The position numbers were made by a program, and so were the translations under genes. The notes beneath the pieces were generated by a model. It worked only from the letters and a program-made list of their open reading frames with translations, had not been told where the DNA came from and ran no database searches. Below, one piece after another: positions 54,979-63,400 of a stretch of 64,000 nucleotides of DNA (the stretch's first letter is position 1; each line of letters begins with the position of its first letter). Source of the DNA: Bacteroidales bacterium (GTDB lineage: Bacteria; Bacteroidota; Bacteroidia; Bacteroidales; ML635J-15). Location: assembly GCA_017651185.1 (NCBI GenBank), contig JAGCDJ010000025.1:62001-126000 (forward strand). The letters run 5' to 3'.

Positions 54979-55278
54979 TACTTAATTGATATTTTGATAA
55001 TCTCCGAATTCCCCTATTTTCGGTATTTTACCCCTTTTTTGACCCCCCTAAAATACCCCCTTTTTCGGACACCCCATTTTTACCGTTTTTTCCGGATTTA
55101 TATTCCATAACAGGCACTATGTAGTAGTCGTACCCGTCAATTTTTATGGCACAATCAAGCGAAACAGATGCTTCTCTGCAGTAGTCATACAGTCCAAAGA
55201 GTTTCTTAACGACTTGCCAGTTGTGTACCCCTTCATGCTCAACGTGGCAACTGATTGTGCTTTGGCTTGCTATTGAAT
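54979..55278 (-). pseudogene. Fragment of the DUF6056-like gene (R2'), interrupted by a G/C-run insertion
   Basis: 55099-55278 repeats the 3' end of the gene at 50091-50273 (IDGYDYYIVPVMEYK and flanks). Its original C-terminal codons (EIIKISIK then stop) lie at 54979-55004, separated from it by an insert of about 90 bases. The homology ends at 55278, so only the last ~75 codons were ever here. It is not an expressed gene as it stands. Confidence 0.75.
55005..55095. repeat. C4-6/T5-6 low-complexity insertion (G-tracts on the minus strand)
   Basis: Five runs of four to six C alternate with T runs on the plus strand. It separates the two parts of the DUF6056 fragment and is absent from the copy at 50091. 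Confidence 0.8.
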
Positions 55279-55333
55279 TTCCCTTTTCCAAAATATTTTC
55301 CATTTTTCTTTCCTCAAACCCAAATAATAAATT

Positions 55334-55341
55334 TAAATTTG
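55334..55341 (+). promoter_or_regulatory. -7 promoter box for the TonB-dependent receptor operon
   Basis: TAAATTTG, 23 bases before the ATG at 55365. It excludes in-frame starts further upstream, which lie in the DUF6056 fragment. Confidence 0.65.
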
Positions 55342-55364
55342 TCCCCACATTTTTAATTTCGAGT

Positions 55365-57881
55365 ATGAAGCGTAAATTTTTACCACTCATTTTCGTGTGC
55401 TTGTCGGTGGCTGCTACCTACGCCCAGACCGACACTACAAGCAATAAAGAATACTATGAAACCCCTGCTGTACCTGTAGTTGTGCTCTCTGAATCTGAAG
55501 TAGAGGAAGGGTCACAGGAGAACGATATTTCAACCTTGTTGCAGTCGTCGCAGGATGTATATGTAAATTCTGCAGGCTACACTTTCGGACAGGCTCGTTT
55601 CCGCTTCCGCGGCTACGACAATCAGAACTCCGAAGTGCTGATGAACGGAATATGCGTTAACGATGCCGAAAACGGACGTCCCGTATTCAGCAACTGGGGA
55701 GGACTTAACGATGTAATGCGCTTTAAGACAAATACATCGGCATTGCATTTCTCTGACTACTCGTTCGGTGGACTTGGCGGTGTAACCAATATTTCAACTC
55801 GTGTATCTGAATTCCGTCAGGGTGGAAGCGTTTCTTACGCAAACTCAAACCGTTCGTACCGTCACAGGGTAATGGCTGCCTACAACACTGGACTTATGAC
55901 TAACGGCTGGGCATTCTCGGCTGCCGCATCAACACGTCTAGCGCTGAAAGGCTACGTACCAGGCACCTTCCATGAGGGCTACGCATATTTCTTCGGTGCA
56001 GAAAAGAAATTCAACGACCACCACAGCCTCGGACTTACCATCTACGGTTCGCCGTCACGAAGCGGAAGGTCGAGCGCAGCAACTGCCGAAACTTACGAAC
56101 TTGTAGGCTCAAACTACTACAATCCCAACTGGGGCTACCAGAACGGCAAGGCACGTAACGCAAAGGTCGGATATTTCCACCAGCCACGCATAATCTTGTC
56201 TCACTACTGGGACATCGACAACACAATGAAATTGCAGACATCGGCATCGTATATGTTCGGTCGCGGTGGAACGACAGCCCTCAACTGGTACGACGCTCCC
56301 GACCCGCGTCCCGACTACTACCGCAACTTCCCGTCGTACTACGATGACGACGAAAATATGTTCAACCAGCTTACCGACGAATGGCAAAACGATGAAAACA
56401 AAGGTCTTCTCGACTGGGATCACTTCTATTTTGCAAATATGAAAAACCTCTATACGGTTACTAATGTTGGCGGAAATCCTAATGACTCCATTACTGGTAA
56501 TCGTGCAAAATATATCGTAGAGGAAAGACGCAACGACATTAGCCGTTTCGACTTTTCGTCAAGGTTGAGCAAGGTTTTCACCGATGAAATAAAGATGGTT
56601 GCTGGTGTAAACTACATGATGAACCAGACACATTACTTTAAGGTTATCGACGATCTTCTCGGTGCCGACTGGTGGCTCGATGTTGACCAATTTGCCGAAC
56701 GCGACTTCAACGATGAAAACTACATCCAGAGCGACCTCGACAATCCTAATCAGGTGAAGGAAGAAGGCGACATCTTCGGATACAACTACTATGCAAACAT
56801 TCACAAGGCTGATGCTTTTGCCGAGGCCGAGTTCAAATATTCGAAGGTTGAATTTTTCGGAGCATTGAAGCTTTCTTACACCGAATACTGGCGTAATGGA
56901 AAGATGCGTAACGGAAAGTTCCCCGATGGCTCGTACGGAGCATCAGAGCATCAGAGATTCTTCAACTATGCTGTGAAAGCCGGTGTAAACTACAAGATTA
57001 CAGGACGTAACTTCTTGTTGCTTAATGCTACTATTTTTTCACGCGCACCATATTTCCGCAATGCATACGTTTCGCCACGTACTCGCGACAATGTTGTTCC
57101 AAACCTCAAGAGCGAAACAATCTACTCTGCCGACCTCAGTTATTTCTACCGTTCGCCTAACTTCCAACTCAAGATTACAGGCTACTACACCGAATTCCGC
57201 AACGGCACCGAAGGCACAAGTTTCTACCACGACGAGCTTAACACTTTCGTCAACTATATGATGACTGGCGTTAACAAGGTTCACTATGGTGGCGAATTTG
57301 GAACAGAGGTTAAGATTTCACCTACAGTAACAGCAACTGCTGCATTAGGTTACGGAAGATATATGTACAACAGCCGTCCATCTGTAACGATAACACAGGA
57401 TAATAGTTCAGATGTGCTTGCCACCGACCGTACTGTTTACATCAAGAACTACCACATCGGCGGAACTCCCGAACTCGCAACTACAATCGGCGTTAAATAT
57501 TCGGCACCAAAATACTGGTATGTAGGTGCAAATGCCAACTATTTTGGCGAAAACTATGTTACCATAAATCCCGAAAAGCACACTGCTGAAGCACTCGACA
57601 TCTTTGTCGTTGGCGACCCGCAACTCGATGAAATTCTCGGTCAGGAAAAGTTGAAAGGCGGTTTCACACTTGACATCTATGGTGGAAAATCGTGGAGAAT
57701 CCAGCGCAAATACACTCTCGGTTTCACTGCAAGCATTTCCAATGTTACCAATAACAAGAAGATTGCCACCAGCGGATTCGAGCAGTACCGCTTCGACAAG
57801 ACCAACATCGACAAGTTCCCCAACAAGTACTACTATATGTACGGAATCAATTACTTCGTAAACCTATATTTCAGATTCTAA
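55365..57881 (+). CDS. TonB-dependent outer-membrane receptor
   Basis: 838 aa from the ATG at 55365, which gives a clean signal peptide (MKRKFLPLIFVCLSVAATYAQ) and follows the promoter. The plug domain is visible at about 35-150: ISTLLQSSQDVYVNSAGYTF, RFRFRGYDNQNSEVLMNGI, then FGGLGGVTNISTR. The rest is a 22-strand-type barrel rich in aromatic and charged alternation, ending NYFVNLYFRF with the terminal Phe typical of Bam-assembled proteins. It lacks the N-terminal carboxypeptidase-regulatory domain of SusC-type receptors, and no SusD gene is nearby. It is the first gene of an operon with two DUF5689 lipoproteins (12 and 19 bases between genes). The substrate is unknown. Confidence 0.93.
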   Translation: MKRKFLPLIFVCLSVAATYAQTDTTSNKEYYETPAVPVVVLSESEVEEGSQENDISTLLQSSQDVYVNSAGYTFGQARFRFRGYDNQNSEVLMNGICVNDAENGRPVFSNWGGLNDVMRFKTNTSALHFSDYSFGGLGGVTNISTRVSEFRQGGSVSYANSNRSYRHRVMAAYNTGLMTNGWAFSAAASTRLALKGYVPGTFHEGYAYFFGAEKKFNDHHSLGLTIYGSPSRSGRSSAATAETYELVGSNYYNPNWGYQNGKARNAKVGYFHQPRIILSHYWDIDNTMKLQTSASYMFGRGGTTALNWYDAPDPRPDYYRNFPSYYDDDENMFNQLTDEWQNDENKGLLDWDHFYFANMKNLYTVTNVGGNPNDSITGNRAKYIVEERRNDISRFDFSSRLSKVFTDEIKMVAGVNYMMNQTHYFKVIDDLLGADWWLDVDQFAERDFNDENYIQSDLDNPNQVKEEGDIFGYNYYANIHKADAFAEAEFKYSKVEFFGALKLSYTEYWRNGKMRNGKFPDGSYGASEHQRFFNYAVKAGVNYKITGRNFLLLNATIFSRAPYFRNAYVSPRTRDNVVPNLKSETIYSADLSYFYRSPNFQLKITGYYTEFRNGTEGTSFYHDELNTFVNYMMTGVNKVHYGGEFGTEVKISPTVTATAALGYGRYMYNSRPSVTITQDNSSDVLATDRTVYIKNYHIGGTPELATTIGVKYSAPKYWYVGANANYFGENYVTINPEKHTAEALDIFVVGDPQLDEILGQEKLKGGFTLDIYGGKSWRIQRKYTLGFTASISNVTNNKKIATSGFEQYRFDKTNIDKFPNKYYYMYGINYFVNLYFRF

Positions 57882-57893
57882 AATATTTGCACG

Positions 57894-58685
57894 ATGAAAA
57901 AGATAATTACCATAATAATTCCAATGTTTTTTGCTGCCGTGGCACTTGTTTGCTCCTGCGAAAAACCCGATGTCCCAGCAATAACCGAATTGGATAAGGA
58001 CCATATTCTTACGGTTGCCGACATTTATAAGATACAAGCCGATAGTGGTGATTACTATCAGTTTAAAGATGATTATATGTTGTTCGGAACAATCACCATG
58101 GACGACAGCCACGACAATATCTACAAGGAAGCCTACATTCAGGATTCAACAGGCGGCATTAACCTCTACAAGCTCGGTAAAGCAGGTTTGGTGAAGGTTG
58201 GCGACCGTATACGCTTAAACCTCAAGGGAGGACAGATTGTAAATTACAACGGTAAGATGGAGATTACTTTCGCTGATGTGGAAGATGTTTCGTTGCAGGT
58301 GATTTTGCAGGAACCAAATGTGCCGCTAACTCCCGAAGAAGTTACTATGGCTCAGGTTGTTGAAAATCCAACATACTACGACTGCCGTCTTGTAAAACTC
58401 AACAATGTTCAGTTTGCAGCAAGCGACACCTCTCTTACATACGCAGTAGAAAATGGCTCGACAACCCAGAGTCGCAATATGACAAGTTGTGACGGCAATA
58501 CTCTCGTTGCCCGCAACAGTGACTATGCCGACTTTGCAGGACAACCATTGCCAAAGGGCAACGGAAGCGTTGTTGGAATTATGACACGATATATCAGAAC
58601 AGGCAACACAGGTACAACGACAACCTATCAGATAATTATCCGTTCAACCGAAGAAGTAAGCATGGATGGTGACAGATGTGACTAG
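57894..58685 (+). CDS. DUF5689 lipoprotein 1
   Basis: The 263-aa protein has a lipoprotein signal ending LVCSC (acylated Cys near residue 22) followed by EKPDVP. The DUF5689 domain is plain: ILTVADIYKIQ, YMLFGTITMDDSHDNIYKEAYIQD, LKGGQIVNYNGKMEI. This OB-like family is found in Bacteroidota surface or periplasmic lipoproteins, often with receptors or nuclease-phosphatase proteins. It sits 12 bases after the TonB-dependent receptor and 19 before a paralogue, so it likely works with the receptor in binding or handling a ligand. Confidence 0.88.
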   Translation: MKKIITIIIPMFFAAVALVCSCEKPDVPAITELDKDHILTVADIYKIQADSGDYYQFKDDYMLFGTITMDDSHDNIYKEAYIQDSTGGINLYKLGKAGLVKVGDRIRLNLKGGQIVNYNGKMEITFADVEDVSLQVILQEPNVPLTPEEVTMAQVVENPTYYDCRLVKLNNVQFAASDTSLTYAVENGSTTQSRNMTSCDGNTLVARNSDYADFAGQPLPKGNGSVVGIMTRYIRTGNTGTTTTYQIIIRSTEEVSMDGDRCD

Positions 58686-58704
58686 AAATTTAAAACGAAA
58701 AGAC

Positions 58705-59934
58705 ATGAAACACACAATCAAGATATTGGCAGTAGCGTTGGCAATAGTGCCAGCATTTATGTTCAGCGGATGCATCCAAGGCAAGTACGATGTTCCTGAA
58801 GTTAGCGAAGTGCCTGTTGGTGATACCGTTACTATCACCCGTCTGTGGGAAATCTACGATTCGCTTGTGGCTGCCGGCGGAGGAACATACAAGTTCAACG
58901 AAGACCATTCTGTTTACGGCTACATAACTATGTCCGACAAGATTGGCAATATTTACAAGTCTGCTTACTTGCAAGGTGGAGACAACGACGACAAGGCCAT
59001 CAACCTGCACCTGCTTTCATCTGGTGGATTGTACGAGGGCGACTATGTACGCGTAAATCTCAAAGGTTTGGTACTGAGCGACTACAGCGGTATGATACAG
59101 TTGGATTCAGTTCACGTTGACAACAACATTGTAAAGTTGGATACAAGAAAATTCCTTGAACCAGAATTGGTTGATATTGAGAATATTGGCACAGGCTCGT
59201 ATGTTGGAAAACTCGTCAAGTTCCGCAAGGTTCAGTTCCAGCAACAGTATGTTGGCACAACCTATGCCGACAAGGAAGGACAAAAGACTATTAATACCTA
59301 CATCGAGGACGAGTACGGCAACACTATGATAGTTCGCACCAGCGGTTACGCTAACTTTGCAGGCGACACAATTCCGGCAGGAAGCGGTTCGCTCGTGGCT
59401 ATCGTAAGCAGATATAACACTGAATACCAGTTGTTTATTCGCAATACCGACGAGGTACAACTTACAGGTCGCAGGTTTGGCGATGTAGACGAATTATTCG
59501 AAAACAACTTTGATGCTTCGCCAGTTGGCGAATTTGCCGATGCAGGATGGCAGAACAATGCTGTACAAGGCAATGCAAAGTGGATGGTTCAGGCATCAAC
59601 GGATGGAAATATACTTAGCGTCAGCGGAAATAGTGCCGAGCAGAACGAAACTTGGCTTATAACTCCGGAAATCACGCTTCAGGCAAACTCCTTCCTCAGT
59701 TTCAAGACCAGAATGATGACAACAGGAAATACCCTGACGGCTATGATTTCTACAGATGGAACAAACTGGACTCCATTGTCAGCCAACATTGCCGCATCAA
59801 CCGACTGGGCTATCTCTGGTGATGTAAGTCTTGCACAATATTCGGGAAATATCCGCATTGCCTTCAAGTTCGAAAGTCCTTTAGGAATTGCAGGAAAGTA
59901 TTTCCTGGATGATGTAAAGGTGTTTACTAAGTAG
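58705..59934 (+). CDS. DUF5689 lipoprotein 2 with C-terminal jelly-roll domain
   Basis: The 409-aa start is the ATG at 58705, giving MKHTIKILAVALAIVPAFMF and lipobox FSGC; an in-frame upstream ATG at 58666 lies inside the previous gene and would bury the signal. DUF5689 spans ~40-275 (VYGYITMSDKIGNIYKSAYLQ, LKGLVLSDYSG). A choice-of-anchor J-type jelly-roll follows (~285-409: LFENNFDASPVGEF, WLITPEITLQANSFLSFKTRM, KYFLDDVKVFTK). It is the last gene of the receptor operon. The jelly-roll suggests binding of a carbohydrate or other surface ligand, by inference. Confidence 0.88.
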   Translation: MKHTIKILAVALAIVPAFMFSGCIQGKYDVPEVSEVPVGDTVTITRLWEIYDSLVAAGGGTYKFNEDHSVYGYITMSDKIGNIYKSAYLQGGDNDDKAINLHLLSSGGLYEGDYVRVNLKGLVLSDYSGMIQLDSVHVDNNIVKLDTRKFLEPELVDIENIGTGSYVGKLVKFRKVQFQQQYVGTTYADKEGQKTINTYIEDEYGNTMIVRTSGYANFAGDTIPAGSGSLVAIVSRYNTEYQLFIRNTDEVQLTGRRFGDVDELFENNFDASPVGEFADAGWQNNAVQGNAKWMVQASTDGNILSVSGNSAEQNETWLITPEITLQANSFLSFKTRMMTTGNTLTAMISTDGTNWTPLSANIAASTDWAISGDVSLAQYSGNIRIAFKFESPLGIAGKYFLDDVKVFTK

Positions 59935-60043
59935 TTTATGGTAGTTTTATATTGTTTGATGTTGTTTCATAATTGTTAGTTCCTGAATCTAAATCAAACA
60001 AACAGAAACTTAGAAACAGCGGTAACCAAATAAACCTAGAAAC

Positions 60044-60111
60044 AAAAACGGAATCAGATGCTGCCCTTCGACATGCTCAGGGAGCAGTTCAAGATGACAT
60101 TCCGTTTTTTT
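60044..60111 (+). terminator. Terminator-like dispersed hairpin, copy 2
   Basis: CGGAAT (60049-60054) pairs with ATTCCG (60099-60104), then TTTTTTT. The inner part contains CCCTTCGACATGCTCAGGG, a near-palindrome of a kind widespread between bacterial genes. It shares AATCAGATrCTG and ATGACATT with the copy at 4919. Confidence 0.75.
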
Positions 60112-60133
60112 ACTTTAAACAATATCAAACTTT

Positions 60134-60310
60134 GAAACGGCGAAGCCACTCAAACAGCGTAGCGAAAAACGCCGTAGGCACAGAACGGCGTAGCCCTCAA
60201 CGAAGTTAACCTTTAGCTCGGCGTAAGCCAAACATAGAAACGGACTTTAACCCATAGAAACGCCGTAGGCATTGAAACGGCGCTAGCCACAGAAACCGTG
60301 TGTAAGCCCA
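60134..60310. repeat. Array of ~10 degenerate 17-20 bp hairpin units (GAAACGGCGnAGCC type)
   Basis: Units begin near 60134, 60152, 60169, 60183, 60202, 60220, 60237, 60257, 60274 and 60292. Most contain GGCG(T/A)AGCC or its inverse GCCGTAGGC, and many are preceded by GAAAC. The region 59935-60434 otherwise has no gene. Confidence 0.75.
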
Positions 60311-60434
60311 CTTAATCCTCATTTTTATCTAAAATGCGCTTCTATATTTCATTTTCATATAATTTTTAAACAAAAAATATCGCCATGCCCAAAAAAGTAT
60401 TAACTTGCAAAGTTATTTTTTAAATTGTTTTTTT

Positions 60435-63400
60435 ATGAAACGACTGTTATTATTAGTGGTCATCTGCGCAATGTGCAGTCTTGCATTTTCGCAGAACGGG
60501 CGTATCCCGTTGACACCATCGGCAACAAAGAGTGGTTCGCTTCAATCCAACAGCATGTCAGGATTTAGCACCACCTTTTCATTCAACTCCATCGAGAGCC
60601 AATCCATTTCAAACGAAAAGGGAACATTCTCCGAAATTTATATTGACGGTTCATTCCCATACGGAGAAGTCGGTTCGCCATCGCTTCCAATGATTACAAG
60701 GTTGATTGCAATTCCGGAAGGAGCTACACCAGTTGTAACTGTAAACGGATATTCGGAAAACGAATACGTACTGCAGGACTACGACATCAACACTCTTTCG
60801 GCACAGCAAGCTCCTGTTCGCAAGAACATTGACCCGACAACCGTGGAATATGTCGTAAACAATGCCGCATACGCAAGCGATGTTTACACGACCGATGAAA
60901 TTGCTTCGGTAGAATACCTTGGCACAATGCGTGGCATTCGCATCGGCAAACTAACTGTTCGTCCAGTTTCATACAATGCCGTAGCAAATACCATCAAGGT
61001 TCGCAACGACATTAATGTTTCGGTTGATTTCGAAAATGCAAATGCAGCGCTAACACAGAGTATTTTTGCTAGCACATACAGCCCTGCCTTCAACAGCATC
61101 TACGACCAACTGCTGAACAAGAGCATTTTCGGGTCGAACACTAGGAGTGCTTACACCGACCATCCAGACCTTTACAACACTCCTGTAAGGATGTTGGTTA
61201 TCTGCTATTCTGGGTTTAGAGACAATGCATCTCTCAACCAATGGCTTGCATGGAAATTGCAGAAGGGCTACTATGTTGATATTTTCTATACTGATGAGAC
61301 TGGAACTACTGCCAATAGCATCAAATCATTCATTCAGACGAAATACAACGCTTCTGTTTCGGCAGGCAACGCCTACACTTACTTGATAGTGATCGGTGAC
61401 ACGGATCAGGTTCCGCAATATATGACCAAAAACATAGATTCTTCCATCGGCAATTGTGCTTCTGACCTTGGCTACGCCGCTATCAACTTCTCAACATCAA
61501 GCACAACCAACTATTTCCCCGATATGTTCTACAGTCGTATATCTGTGGAAAATGCAACACACCTTTCAAACTATGTAGAAAAGGTTATTACATACGAGAA
61601 ATACCAAATGTCTGATGGCGGTAACTACTTGAACAATGTCATTCTTGTAGGAGGTTGGGACTCTAGTTGGACAAGCACTGTTGCACGGCCTACCATCAAC
61701 TACGGAAGCAACTATTATTTCAACTCCTCCAATACAACATTTGGCGGTTTCGAAAACGGAAATATCGAAGCAACTGTTTCCACCAGCAGCACAGCTGGAT
61801 ACGCAGGTTCGGCTACTGGCACCTCCACAACCATGGGTAATGGTGTCTATACAAGTATAAACACAGGTGTTGGTTTCCTCAACTACACTGCCCACGGCGA
61901 CAAGCAGGAATGGTATCAGCCCAAGTTGACAGCCGCACAGGTCGCCAATCTGACCAATGCTGGTAAATATTTCTTCGGTGTGGGTAACTGCTGTCTTACC
62001 GGTAACTTCAACAATACCACTACAACTTATTCTCCTGGTTCTACAATAGGAACAAACGCATGTTTTGCAGAAACAATGATTCGTGTTCCTAAGGCAGGTG
62101 CAGTGGCATATGTTGGTTGTTCGCCTTACTCATATTGGTACGAAGATTTCTACTGGGCAGTAGGTGCGCACTCTTTCTCATCGGGAACTGCTCCCACTAC
62201 ATCAGCATCAACAATGGGTGTTTATGATGCAATGTTCGTAGATGACTATTGGAACTCGGCATCGTCGCTGCTGTACTTAGGCAACCTTGCCGTACAGCAG
62301 GCTGTTTCTTCAAACAACACTAACTCCAGCATCACTAGTGGTAATTGTAATAATTCGGCCCACTATTACTTCCAATTCTATCACACCTTTGGCGATGGTT
62401 CCGTAATGCCATACGTTACCAAACCAGAAGCAAATACAGTTACAATTCCTGCTTCTGTAATGTCAGGTGCAACCTCAATGACAGTAAATGCAGTTGCTGG
62501 TTCGTATGTTGCCGTTACCGACAATGAATCTACAATATATGGTGTGGCTGTTGCAAACGCATCGGGTGTAGCAACGGTTAACTTTACCAATGCAATCCCA
62601 GGTTCTGGAACTCTCTATGTAGTGGTTACACGCCAGCAGTACCAACCTTATTTCGGAACTGTTTCGGTAATTGCTCCGAATCCTCCAGTAGCTGACTTTA
62701 CTGGTGCACCTACTACAATTATCGAACGCGAATCGGTTACCTTTACAAACAACTCGCAGTATGCTGCAACTTATCTCTGGAATTTCGGTGATGGAGAAAC
62801 TTCGACAGAGATGAACCCAGTTCACACTTATATGACCCCTGGAACTTACACAGTAACCCTGCGCGTTGAAAACACTCTTGGAAACGATACCAAGACCCGT
62901 ACAAACTACATTACTGTTAATCCTAACACCAATCCGCCAGCAGCAGATTTCGTAGCATCGGAAACAGAAATTTCTGTTGGTACGTCAATAACATTCACCG
63001 ATCTTACAGAAAATATTCCTACCTCGTGGGAATGGACTTTCGAAGGTGGAACACCTGCAACATCAACAGAACAGAATCCAAGCGTTACCTACGATGAGCC
63101 AGGTGAATATACAGTAACACTTGTTGCTCACAATGCATATGGTTCCGACACGGAAGCAAAGACAGCATATATTACCGTCTTCTACCCAGATGTTGTAATG
63201 AGCAATGACCCCGTATATGTATGCGCAGGTACATACAAGGACCCAGGAGGAGATGACAATTATGAAAATAATTTGTCGTATACCCAAACTATTTACCCAA
63301 GCACTGAAGGTGCGTATGTAAGACTTACATTCACTGAATTTTCGTTAGAAAATGCTTCATATAATAGGTGCTATGATAAGTTCTACATCTACGATGGAAC

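Noticed and set aside
55028..55390. 120-codon minus-strand frame as a real gene
   Set aside because: It starts antisense within the receptor gene's leader, continues through the DUF6056 remnant and ends in the G-tract insert.
60134..60310. CRISPR array
   Set aside because: Units are short, degenerate and contiguous, with no constant spacer length and no cas genes.
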